Source of the DNA: JADMIH01 sp036399775
GTDB taxonomy: Bacteria; Chloroflexota; Chloroflexia; QHBQ01; JADMIH01
DNA length: 64,000 bases
Assembly: GCA_036399775.1 (NCBI GenBank)
Contig: DASWMJ010000089.1
Coordinates: forward strand, 277,388-341,387
Reading direction: 5' to 3'
Below, piece by piece: positions 46,135-54,557 of the stretch (position 1 is its first letter; each line of letters opens with the position of its first letter). Made by a program: the position numbers and the translations under genes. Under the pieces are notes generated by a model. That model was not told the origin of the DNA. It made no database searches and saw only the letters and a list, made by a program, of their open reading frames with translations.

Positions 46135-46239
46135 ACGCGTTGCGGACGGCGGTTGGTCGAAGCATATCATAAGCGGCTGTTTACCCATAGGCCACTGCCT
46201 GGGACGATCTTGTGCCTACAGACCAAATTACGAATTCCG

Positions 46240-46270
46240 TTTCAGGTTTTGGGCGCTTAGTTGATTGATG
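46240..46270 (+). promoter_or_regulatory. Candidate promoter of the Bil-type operon
   Basis: TTTCAGGTTT (46240-46249) and ATTGATG (46264-46270), 14 bp apart, 75 bp before the first start codon. The same pair of words stands before the sigma gene at 40856. It is a candidate target of that sigma factor. Confidence 0.45.
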
Positions 46271-46344
46271 CTATGTAAGGGACAGATGGAATGGTATCTC
46301 GTCCCGACACAACAAGAGGGACCCAATAACAATAGGAGGAAGTC

Positions 46345-46848
46345 ATGTCACAGCTAGAGGTATTTGTTCAAGGTGAAGACATACGGGAAGTTATGCTTGT
46401 AAAGGTTGACGCTAACGGCACGGTTCGCGACCTTGTAAAGGCTGCCCTTCCCGGTAAGCATGAGGGAAAGGGAGAGCACGACGTATTAGTGATGCTTGAG
46501 GACAGCGAGGAGACACTAGAACTCGATAAGCCCCTCGAAGCAGTCGGGGTCGTACAACGCAGCCATGTTCACATTCATCGCTGCCGCCGCATTGACGTCA
46601 CCGTCAATTTCAACGGCAATCACATTGAAAAGCACTTCCCGCCTTCCGCTACTGTAAAGCGCGTGAAAGCGTGGACAGTGGGCAAGCACGGTTTTGACCT
46701 GCCCCCCATAGACGCTGCCGAGCACCTATTGCAGGTCTGTAACTCCAGTGTGCGCCCTGATGAGGACACCCACATAGGCACCCTGGCGCAGCACCCGAAG
46801 TGCGCCCTGTGCTTCGACCTGCTCCCCAAGATCCGTGTGGAGGGCTAG
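46345..46848 (+). CDS. bilA: Tandem ubiquitin-like protein (BilA-type)
   Basis: The 167-residue protein appears to contain two ubiquitin-like beta-grasp domains. Domain 1 covers about residues 3-78 (LEVFVQGEDIREVMLVKVDA ... HVHIHR). Domain 2 covers about 80-165 (IDVTVNFNGNHIEKHFPPSA ... CFDLLPKIRVEG). The chain ends in Gly right after the second domain, a conjugation-ready C-terminus, so no processing would be needed. The two-domain form recalls ISG15 and BilA. GGAGGAAG precedes the ATG. It is the first gene of a unit with E2, JAMM and E1 genes, which makes the assignment strong despite low sequence conservation. Confidence 0.82.
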   Translation: MSQLEVFVQGEDIREVMLVKVDANGTVRDLVKAALPGKHEGKGEHDVLVMLEDSEETLELDKPLEAVGVVQRSHVHIHRCRRIDVTVNFNGNHIEKHFPPSATVKRVKAWTVGKHGFDLPPIDAAEHLLQVCNSSVRPDEDTHIGTLAQHPKCALCFDLLPKIRVEG

Positions 46849-46850
46849 AA

Positions 46851-47333
46851 GTGGCTGAGCCGGTGTCTCCCGCCGAAAGAGCGTTGAGGGCTGATCTTGA
46901 GCGGGGGCCATTCCAGTCGGGCGTTGATCGCGGCAAATGGCGATTGCTCCTGGTGGAGTGGCCCCACGTCCAGATTGCTGTTAGCGCGTCGGCTGACTGC
47001 GGACCTACGGAGTATGTGTTGCGCTTCGAGTGCAGCAACTACCCGCAGTCTGCACCGACTGCCCGGTTATGGGACCCTGAGCGCGGCGCGCCGTTGGCGC
47101 CGGATTGGTGGCCAACAGGCACAAAGCGCGCCCCGCTGGCGTTCAACCCTGAGTGGAAGGAGGGCACCTGCCTTTACTTACCGTGTGACCGCATCTCCTT
47201 CGTGGGTCACGAGGCATGGCGAACGCAGCACCCGGAGATGATCTGGTCTGCAACCAGCGAAATCACTCTATACCTGAGGATTGTCCATGAACTTCTCAAT
47301 TCGAGCGATTATACGGGGCCTCGTAGCGCCTAG
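46851..47333 (+). CDS. bilB: E2-like ubiquitin-conjugating protein (BilB-type)
   Basis: The 160-residue protein has an E2-like order of elements: ADCGPTEYVLRFECSNYPQS and AP before a Trp-rich loop, F.P.W..GTCLYLPCDR, then GHEAWRTQHP. Cys107 or Cys112 would be the catalytic cysteine, with the following His typical of prokaryotic E2 proteins. The GTG at 46851 is chosen because GGAGG lies 7 nt upstream and it follows the ubiquitin-like gene by 2 nt. It would receive the ubiquitin-like protein from the E1 and transfer it to target amines. Confidence 0.8.
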   Translation: MAEPVSPAERALRADLERGPFQSGVDRGKWRLLLVEWPHVQIAVSASADCGPTEYVLRFECSNYPQSAPTARLWDPERGAPLAPDWWPTGTKRAPLAFNPEWKEGTCLYLPCDRISFVGHEAWRTQHPEMIWSATSEITLYLRIVHELLNSSDYTGPRSA

Positions 47334-47808
47334 GCATCGACTCTCTTGCTCTACGAAGCTATGGAAACTGGGCTTGGCCGAGCTTGCGCGCCGAGGCAAA
47401 GGATATCATGAGAGCGGCGCGTTCTTGCTAGGCACAGAGCGTAATGGCCGCAGGCGTATTACAAGATTCGCATATTATGATGACCTCGATCCGCACTGCC
47501 TGGATAGCGGCATAGTCATCTTTGATGGGGCAGCGTATTCACAGCTTTGGGCTCTATGTCGTGAAACAGGGCTGAGCGTAGTGGCCGATGTACATACCCA
47601 CGGGTGCCGGGCCAGGCAAAGCCCTGATGACCGTGACAACCCTATGATTGCCCAGCGTGGCCACGTGGGCATAATAGTACCGCGATTCGCCCAGGGATAT
47701 GCGCGTTGCTCGGAGCTTGGCATTTACGAGTACCTGGGCCAGCACACATGGCGAGACATGAGCGGGCAGCGTGCTGATAAATATTTTTATGTTGGTGTCT
47801 GGGGATAG
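47287..47808 (+). CDS. bilD: JAMM/MPN metalloprotease (BilD-type deubiquitinase)
   Basis: The 173-residue protein has a full JAMM zinc site: E42 in HESGAFLLG, H103 and H105 in DVHTHG, S112 and D115 in RQSPDD. In Bil systems this enzyme trims the precursor or removes conjugates. Since the ubiquitin-like protein already ends in Gly, removal of conjugates is the likelier task. The ATG at 47287 has GAGGA 6 nt upstream and lies inside the E2 gene, overlapping it by 47 bp. Confidence 0.88.
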   Translation: MNFSIRAIIRGLVAPRHRLSCSTKLWKLGLAELARRGKGYHESGAFLLGTERNGRRRITRFAYYDDLDPHCLDSGIVIFDGAAYSQLWALCRETGLSVVADVHTHGCRARQSPDDRDNPMIAQRGHVGIIVPRFAQGYARCSELGIYEYLGQHTWRDMSGQRADKYFYVGVWG

Positions 47809-47892
47809 TTTACCCGCGCAGGCAGAATACTTTAGTTAACCAGATACGGATAACTCATTCAAATGCATGGTAATAGTTGAGAGGAATATGAT

Positions 47893-49284
47893 ATGGCAGC
47901 AGATTCTCTTGGCGACGAATTGCATCGGGCAGTTAAGCTTGCCCTGGACAGCGGCGAAGCAGCCAGTTTGCGCGAGGCCGAAGCGCTTTTCCGCCGCTAC
48001 CGCCTGCGCATCGACGTTGGGCCTGACGTACTGCAATCTCCAACCAGGCAGGCGGCTGTTCTGACGTCAGTAAACACCGCACGTCGCTGTTTCCTTGGTG
48101 GGGTAAAAGTGACCGGTGCGCTCGATGCACCTTTGCTTGTGCCCTGGCGGAGCTGCCGGACCCTGCGCGACGCTATCATCGATCTGCAGGGCACCGTATC
48201 AACAGATGCTGATGAGACAACTGAAGGTATTCCTCGTATCGTGGTGGGCGATACGACCCGCTCATATGCACACGCTCCGTTTGCCGTGCGGGCCACGTTT
48301 GACGGGTGGCGCGGCGGTGCGGTGCCTCTTGCCGATGGTATAAGACTGCCGGAGCAGCAGGAGTTCACCCCGGCGGGAGTGCTGGCGGGCGCGATGGCAG
48401 TATCCGAAGCTTTCCAATATGTGCGTGGCGGGAATCCACACGCTGGAAAGCGAGTTGCGGGCATGTCACTGTGGCGGCTTGAGGATACGTCCTGGCTCAC
48501 CAGTTCTGACAGCGGCCCGTCCCTTACCTACCTGCCAACCAGACTGTGGCTAATTGGCCTGGGCCACCTCGGCCAGGCATTTCTGTGGACGCTGGGCTTC
48601 CTGCCTTACGCGCAACCTGCTGAAGTGCAACTGGTCCTCCAGGACTATGATGCCTTGGTCGCGGCAAACGATAGCACATCCTTGCTGACAACCTCGGCGC
48701 TAATTGGCCAACGTAAAACTCGGGCCATGGCGCGCTGGTGCGAGCAGCGGGGGTTCGGCACGGTGCTGATTGAGCGCCGCTTTGCCAACAACTTCCAGGT
48801 AGACGGTGACGAACCACAACTGGCGCTGTGTGGAGTTGACAATGCCGCTGCACGTGCCGCTCTTGAATTGGTCGGCTTCAAGCGCATTATAGAGGCGGGA
48901 CTGGGTAAGGGCGCGCAGGAGTACCTTGCATATCAGGTGCATACCTTTCCCGCAAGCCGTTCGGCCAAGGAGCGCTGGGGATCGGCAGTTACTGCTCCTG
49001 CTGACGAAGCGCTGCTAGCTCAACCTGCGTATCAAGCACTTGAACATGCAGGGGTGGATCGCTGTGGGCTCACCCTTTTGGCAGGACGGTCTGTTGGTTC
49101 ATCGTTTGTTGGAGCCGCGGTGTCTACGATTGTTATAGCAGAGGTGCTGCGTATGCTGGCCGGTGAGCATAGCTACGAGGTTGTTGACGGAACACTTAGG
49201 TCTCCTAAGGGTAGAGAGGCCATTCTGAGTGAGGGGAATCTTGAGGCTTTCAACCCAGGCTCGACAGACCGCATCCTGTACTAG
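47893..49284 (+). CDS. bilC: ThiF/E1-like adenylyltransferase (BilC-type)
   Basis: The 463-residue protein has an N-terminal ~215-residue region without a known motif, then a ThiF-type Rossmann domain: LIGLGHLGQAF (G222-G227), LQDYDALVAANDSTSLL and GQRKTRAMARW. Cys391 in DRCGLTLLAG is a candidate for the thioester cysteine. It would adenylate the Gly C-terminus of the ubiquitin-like protein and pass it to the E2. It is the fourth gene of the operon, 84 bp after the JAMM gene, with a GAGAGG ribosome-binding site. Confidence 0.85.
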   Translation: MAADSLGDELHRAVKLALDSGEAASLREAEALFRRYRLRIDVGPDVLQSPTRQAAVLTSVNTARRCFLGGVKVTGALDAPLLVPWRSCRTLRDAIIDLQGTVSTDADETTEGIPRIVVGDTTRSYAHAPFAVRATFDGWRGGAVPLADGIRLPEQQEFTPAGVLAGAMAVSEAFQYVRGGNPHAGKRVAGMSLWRLEDTSWLTSSDSGPSLTYLPTRLWLIGLGHLGQAFLWTLGFLPYAQPAEVQLVLQDYDALVAANDSTSLLTTSALIGQRKTRAMARWCEQRGFGTVLIERRFANNFQVDGDEPQLALCGVDNAAARAALELVGFKRIIEAGLGKGAQEYLAYQVHTFPASRSAKERWGSAVTAPADEALLAQPAYQALEHAGVDRCGLTLLAGRSVGSSFVGAAVSTIVIAEVLRMLAGEHSYEVVDGTLRSPKGREAILSEGNLEAFNPGSTDRILY

Positions 49285-49366
49285 GGCGCGCAAACTATAA
49301 CCCGTCGGAAAGAGCCCATATTTCCGAAGCTCTAGTGAAGTAGCGCGAGCAAGAGGTCGACAGTGT

Positions 49367-50320
49367 TTGAAGCGCACGACGGATCTGGGATTTGCAGGCA
49401 CGAGACGCGTCAGTAGTACATCAGTGAGCAATGGCATGAAGCAAAAGCCTCGTTCTAATGTGCCCCTATGCGTTTACTGCGGTACAAAACCAGGTGTGAC
49501 CGTAGATCATGTGGTGCCTAAAGCTTTATACCCTAAACCGAAACCACCCGAGAGGTTGTTGATCAAGGTGCCTGCTTGTCGCACCTGCAACGAAGCACTG
49601 GCCCAACATCAAGACTACCTGAGGGATTGGCTGGTCCTAGACTACCGTTCGGGCAATTTACCTCCTACGCGCGAGCTATTTGAGGGGCCGTTCACGAGGT
49701 CTGCACGGCGCAACCAATCCAAGTTTCTCCGCGATATGAACGCGGGTATGACCTGGGAACCCAAATACTCTCCGAGCGGGCGATACCAGGGACATGCGCT
49801 CCACATTCCGCTCAATGAAGAGCGCTTAGAGTACATCATGAGAATGATGGTTCGGGGGCTGTACTACCATTTACACCAGACCCGATTGCCAGACGATATA
49901 GTTATGATAGTAAACCATGTGCATCCTCCCCATGTTGAGAGGAGTTGGAAATGGATAAAGCGTATGCGTGCGAATGGTCCCATCCCAGTTGGTAGACCCG
50001 ATGTTTTCAGCTATGGGTACCTGCAAATTGCTGATGAGCCTCACCTAGGATTGTGGTGGTTGCAATTCTATGAGAAGGTCATAGTTAGCGTGGTCACGAT
50101 GACTTCTGTTCAGGCAGAAAAGCACAAAGTGCAACTACAGCGCTCCATACGTATATATGGCCATGGGCAACCTCAAGGTTTTTGGTCCCGTTTACGCTAT
50201 AGTGCGCTCCCGCTCGGGATCAGTATCAGAAGCGTTACCGCATCAGCATTATTAAGTGCTCGTGAATTATTGGGGAGAGGGCGTTCAGTATCGAAAACTG
50301 AATCAAGGAAGACCAGCTAA
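49367..50320 (+). CDS. HNH endonuclease-domain protein
   Basis: The 317-residue protein has an HNH/zinc-ribbon motif: CVYCGTKPGVTVDHVVPKAL followed by VPACRTCN, giving Cys-x2-Cys, DH and Cys-x2-Cys-N. The remaining ~220 residues are not recognised. The start may be TTG 49367 (weak AGAGG upstream) or ATG 49436, just before the HNH part. It follows the E1 gene on the same strand by 80 bp and may be the last gene of the defence cluster, perhaps an independent nuclease effector. Confidence 0.75.
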   Translation: MKRTTDLGFAGTRRVSSTSVSNGMKQKPRSNVPLCVYCGTKPGVTVDHVVPKALYPKPKPPERLLIKVPACRTCNEALAQHQDYLRDWLVLDYRSGNLPPTRELFEGPFTRSARRNQSKFLRDMNAGMTWEPKYSPSGRYQGHALHIPLNEERLEYIMRMMVRGLYYHLHQTRLPDDIVMIVNHVHPPHVERSWKWIKRMRANGPIPVGRPDVFSYGYLQIADEPHLGLWWLQFYEKVIVSVVTMTSVQAEKHKVQLQRSIRIYGHGQPQGFWSRLRYSALPLGISIRSVTASALLSARELLGRGRSVSKTESRKTS

Positions 50321-50477
50321 AGACCAGCATACAATCCTCCATGGCATGCTCTGGATGGAAAAGATTGCTATTCCCCGGCGAGACTTACCCATACAGAATG
50401 GTCCCTGGCAAACTATAGCCGCCCACTTCTACCTCTGGACCAAGCAAGGGTTGTAGGAGAAAGTGGTGACACAGGCG
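50307..50477 (+). pseudogene. IS5-family transposase N-terminal remnant
   Basis: The frame reads GRPAKDQHTILHGMLWMEK, then PRRDLPIQNGPWQTIAAHFY and LWTKQGL, then TAG and EKVVTQA. This matches the well-known IS5/IS427-group start (GILWxxxTGxPWRDLP..YGPW.T...RF..W...GLWE). A TGG-to-TAG change interrupts it after GL, and it soon degenerates. Only ~55 codons remain; terminal repeats were not found. It overlaps the 3' end of the HNH gene by 14 bp. Confidence 0.75.
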
Positions 50478-50720
50478 TAGAGGACGAAGCACGATAGTAC
50501 CACACTTGTTCCTTATAGCAGGCTACGTATCATCCATCCTTCCAGTTTTCTCCATAAGCATGGACGTAACCCTGCATAAATGCTCTGACTCGGTTCGCAA
50601 CCCAGAAATTCAGATAAGAAGTGATATACTGTGATATATGTGCACTACGATTTGCTTATTTGTGTCCTGGAAAACGACAATTGGGCATGCAAGAATTCTC
50701 TCGACGGAGACGGGTTCCTG

Positions 50721-53621
50721 ATGAAGACGGAAGCCACAGAACAAATATCCAGCGCTAACGTGGCCGATGCCGCACCACGCGTCATCAGAAATCTGCCTGG
50801 TGGCTGGACTACCTTTATTGGTCGCGAAGCGGAGGTAAGAGCCGTTTCCGAGATACTGTCAAGACCCCATACGCAACTGCTAACTCTCGTGGGCCCCCCC
50901 GGTGTTGGAAAAACCCGCCTGGCGGTGGAGGTCGCCAGGCAGGCGGCCGCAGGTTTTGAGTACGGGGCCGTTTTTGTACCACTCGCCTCGGTCAAAGACG
51001 TGAGTGAGGTTCCCAATCAAATTGCTAAAGCGTTAGGGCTTCAGCAAAATAGTATGTTGAGCAGTCCCTTTGCATTGGCTAGCAAGCCCGTAGAGCGCCA
51101 TACACTGGACGAAACGCTACTCGGTTTCTTACGGGGCACGAGCGTACTGCTCGTCTTGGACAACACGGAACAGATAGATAATATCGCGAACGCTATACTG
51201 CAACTCTTGGACACCGATCCCTCCGGGGAGAGGTTGAGAGTAATAGTGACCGGTAGAGTATCCACCCGCGTCTCAATCGAAGTAGTCTACTCCGTGCCGC
51301 CGCTGAAGCTGCCAGATCTGAATCAGCAGCCTTCTCTAAAAGACATACGCTCCTACGATGCCGTGCAGTTCTTCCTCTCATTGGCCAGGCAGAAAAAGCC
51401 CGAACTCAAGATAGATTCTCTGAGCAAGGCAGCAGCCGTAGTCCAGATATGCGCGTTGGCCGACGCGCTGCCGCTGGGTATACAGATTGCCGTGGGTCGC
51501 CTCAAACAATGGAGCCTGCCTACTCTGGCGAATATTGGCCGTAGCGACATCTTGAGGCTCTCCAACAGAGATATTAATGCGCCCGAAAGCCAGCAGAGCA
51601 TGGAGAGGTCTATTTCCTTGAGCTACGATCGGCTGGATAGCACGGAGCAGACTCTCTTTTGCAGGCTATCTGTTTTCCAGGGGATTTGCAGAGCGGATGC
51701 AGTACGTGAGGTCTGCACTGCTGATGGCATGCTTGACCCGGCAACGGTTGACGATCTGCTCTGGGACCTTGGAGAGAAGAGCCTTTTGCAGCCGATAGAG
51801 CTTCAAGGCGAAGTTCTAGTGCCCCACTACTCCCTCCTACCGATCGTGAGGCAATATGCCTACGAGAAATTTGCCGGTGATGCTGGTCGGGACGATATTA
51901 TGTGGGCGTACGCAAATTACTACCTGGATTTGGTGCGGCAGGCCAGGCAGGAGTTGGGGAGCAACAGGCAGATGGCTTGGTTGCAACGGTTGAGCAGTGA
52001 AGAGAACAACTTGCGGTCAGCGTTGGATTGGTTGCTTGATCGTGAACAGCTAGCGCAGGCTCTACAACTAAGTGCGTCTCTATGGCAGTTCTGGTGGATC
52101 AAGGCGCGTTTCTCCGAGGGGGCGAGGTGGCTGGACAGAGCCCTGGCCCTTGCGGAAGCCCGGTATCATACTGATAACTCCGACTACGCAGATGGTAATA
52201 TCGTCGCATCAGTATTTGCACTGGAAGAGCGTCGTCTTGCCGATGCTGCGCGGTACCTGGACAAGAGCGAACATATCCACAGGACTACCGATAATCACCG
52301 GGGCATCGCATATACTCTCATCTTCAAGTCAGCGTTGGCCAACGCACAAGGCTCGACTAATGTAGCCGCGCTTCATATTGAGGAAAGCGTGGCGTTGCTG
52401 CGTACAGAGGGCGATCAGTGGGGTCTTGCCCTTGCACTCTACTATGCCGGTTACGCCAGTGAGGGTGACGATACGCAATTTATTACTTGGGAAGGTGTCA
52501 AGGACACAAAGAAGGCAACGGCAGCTTATGAGGAGAGCCGCTCGCTATTCGGTGCCCTCGGCGACGATTGGGGTCTTGCCATGTCAACCATCGGCCTGGC
52601 CAACCTGCTCTACAGGAATCGCAGGAGGGAGGAAGCCGTGCCTCTTTACGAGGAAGGGGTACGATTGTTGCGGAGAGTGGGTGCCTTCGGGCAGATGTGC
52701 TATCCGCTCAGCGCGCTCGGTAACATTGCCTTGGCGCAAGGGATATTCGAGGCCGCGAGGGGTTACTTTGAAGAGGCATTGCCTATCCATAGGAAGCAGA
52801 ACAATATTTACAGTCTAGCATACGCATACAACGGCCTTGGTGAGATAGCCAGGCACGAAGGACGCTACGCGGAAGCAGTGCCGTATTACGAAAGCGCTAT
52901 TGGACTGCATAGAGACTTGCGCGCCTCTTACGCACAGGCGGGAGACACCAAACGGCAGTTGGAGGTAATGTTCCCAGAAGCCTGGGCGTTACAGAACCTG
53001 GCCGCAGCTTGGTACTTCCTCAACGCTGATTCGAACAGTCAGGTACGGGCATACTACGAAGAGGCGCTGACGCTCTTCAGACAGATTGGCTTCCTTCCAG
53101 GCACGAGGCCCGGGATGATCTCGTGCCTGGGAGGCATTGCGGCTGTGTCGAGCCGCGATGGCGACCACCGGCTGGCGGCGGCCCTTTTTGGGGCAGCAGA
53201 CGCTAAACTGCAAGTGAAGAACGCCAAAAAGGGGCATGATTTATGGCTTCAACCCGCCGACCTCGCCCACTACGACGCAGTGAAACTTGAGGCGAAACAG
53301 CGCACAGAGGAAGTTAACCCTGATCTTTGGGAGAAGAACCGGAGGGCAGGCCGCAAGCTGACTTGGGAAATGGCGGTGAGCATTGCGCTAGGGGAAACCG
53401 CGCTGCCCATACGGGATAGAGCTGCTTCTGATTTCACCGCTCGCGAATTGGAAGTTCTCAAATTGATGGCAGATGGTATGAAGAAGGCTGAGATCATGGA
53501 CAAGCTCTCCATCTCATATCACACTCTGGTCGAGCATGAAAGAAGGATACGGCGGAAACGTGGGGTGAAGAGGACGATGGAAGCTGTTATTCAGGCGAGA
53601 AACGAAGGGCTGCTGGACTAG
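50721..53621 (+). CDS. NB-ARC/TPR protein with LuxR-type HTH
   Basis: About 966 residues. After a short N-terminus comes GWTTFIGREAEV and an NB-ARC/STAND ATPase with P-loop GPPGVGKT (58-65) and Walker B VLLVLDNTEQ. A helical region and several TPR-like repeats follow (GLAMSTIGLANLLYRNRRRE; SLAYAYNGLGEIARHEGRYA). A LuxR-type helix-turn-helix is at the C-terminus (FTARELEVLKLMADGMKKAE). Such signal-responsive regulators are abundant in Chloroflexota and actinobacteria. The ATG at 50721 is preferred over an upstream GTG at 50631 because the domain starts soon after. The last residues LLD* are close to the HTH end, as usual. Confidence 0.85.
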   Translation: MKTEATEQISSANVADAAPRVIRNLPGGWTTFIGREAEVRAVSEILSRPHTQLLTLVGPPGVGKTRLAVEVARQAAAGFEYGAVFVPLASVKDVSEVPNQIAKALGLQQNSMLSSPFALASKPVERHTLDETLLGFLRGTSVLLVLDNTEQIDNIANAILQLLDTDPSGERLRVIVTGRVSTRVSIEVVYSVPPLKLPDLNQQPSLKDIRSYDAVQFFLSLARQKKPELKIDSLSKAAAVVQICALADALPLGIQIAVGRLKQWSLPTLANIGRSDILRLSNRDINAPESQQSMERSISLSYDRLDSTEQTLFCRLSVFQGICRADAVREVCTADGMLDPATVDDLLWDLGEKSLLQPIELQGEVLVPHYSLLPIVRQYAYEKFAGDAGRDDIMWAYANYYLDLVRQARQELGSNRQMAWLQRLSSEENNLRSALDWLLDREQLAQALQLSASLWQFWWIKARFSEGARWLDRALALAEARYHTDNSDYADGNIVASVFALEERRLADAARYLDKSEHIHRTTDNHRGIAYTLIFKSALANAQGSTNVAALHIEESVALLRTEGDQWGLALALYYAGYASEGDDTQFITWEGVKDTKKATAAYEESRSLFGALGDDWGLAMSTIGLANLLYRNRRREEAVPLYEEGVRLLRRVGAFGQMCYPLSALGNIALAQGIFEAARGYFEEALPIHRKQNNIYSLAYAYNGLGEIARHEGRYAEAVPYYESAIGLHRDLRASYAQAGDTKRQLEVMFPEAWALQNLAAAWYFLNADSNSQVRAYYEEALTLFRQIGFLPGTRPGMISCLGGIAAVSSRDGDHRLAAALFGAADAKLQVKNAKKGHDLWLQPADLAHYDAVKLEAKQRTEEVNPDLWEKNRRAGRKLTWEMAVSIALGETALPIRDRAASDFTARELEVLKLMADGMKKAEIMDKLSISYHTLVEHERRIRRKRGVKRTMEAVIQARNEGLLD

Positions 53622-54404
53622 GTAGCTTCAGCAGGTCGAACCGGGCAACGGGAGCGTGAGCCAGCCCATGTTGGTCCCAGAACTAGACGAACAGAGCGAG
53701 GCAGGACACTTGGGCGTATTCTGACACTAACACGCCTTGTCTCCCCAATAGATGAGACCTTATCTCAGTCCCGGATTTCGTTGCGCAAGCTGGTGTTCTT
53801 GCCTGTGCAACAGCCTCTAGACTGGCAAGCCCTCGGCCCAATATGCCTCAATAAGTGCCTCTTCCGAAACTGGGAACAAAAATAACAAAATTTTGTGACG
53901 ATCTTTCCAAAGTAAGCTGCGATACTTACATAGGTGTCGTTTCTCGGTCCACGACAGCACCTGCACAGCTAAGTGATGCTTTACACTCGCCGTACCGCGA
54001 TGTGTGCTCCTTATATGCACGGTACTCGCGGTATGCATCAGTGAGGGCCGCATATCTTGTTTACCTGTCGTTTTTACTAACGGCAGGGTTGATATGACTA
54101 CAGTCGTTTCCTAATCTTGAATTGTGCAGTAAAAGCAAGTAGAAGCATTATATTACACTGGATGTATTGCCAAACTGTCATATGTAAGTAATCAATTGGA
54201 TGCAAAAGAGAAGAACATACGGGTATACAAACTTGGGGATTTGTGATATACTTGCCAACATCTCTCCGAGAATTCTCAAAGCGGATTATCCGGTGAGGCA
54301 TCTAAAGGTGTCTATATTTTCACGGAGTGTAGGCTAACTATTGTAGTTAGTCTCCGCTTGGCTACGTGACGGCTGCCGCAACTGTACAAGGAAGGGGATA
54401 CGCA
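53622..54404. other. Gene-poor region of about 780 bp
   Basis: No credible gene. A small AT palindrome (AAAATTTTG, near 53893) is visible but no strong terminator or repeats. A transposon end could lie in here, but I found neither the repeat seen near the tRNA nor its complement. Confidence 0.4.
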
Positions 54405-54488
54405 TTGAAGAAAATCGCTCACGTACTCCTTGCTCTCTTCGTGATGCTGCCTTCGGTACTCTCGGTCAATGCATCCACGCCAACATAG
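54405..54488 (+). CDS. Orphan signal-peptide ORF
   Basis: A TTG with AAGGAAGGGG upstream begins a 27-codon frame that reads as a textbook signal peptide: KKIAH, then a leucine-rich hydrophobic core, then SVNAS before TAG. No mature protein follows. It may be a remnant of a secreted-protein gene whose body was lost, or a leader peptide of the large secreted protein starting 70 bp downstream in a different frame. Not in any family I know. Confidence 0.5.
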   Translation: MKKIAHVLLALFVMLPSVLSVNASTPT

Positions 54489-54557
54489 AGGCCAATACCC
54501 TCACCTGCCACGATTGAAAAACGATTATCAACATACGACGTACCAGAAAGGCGAGCC

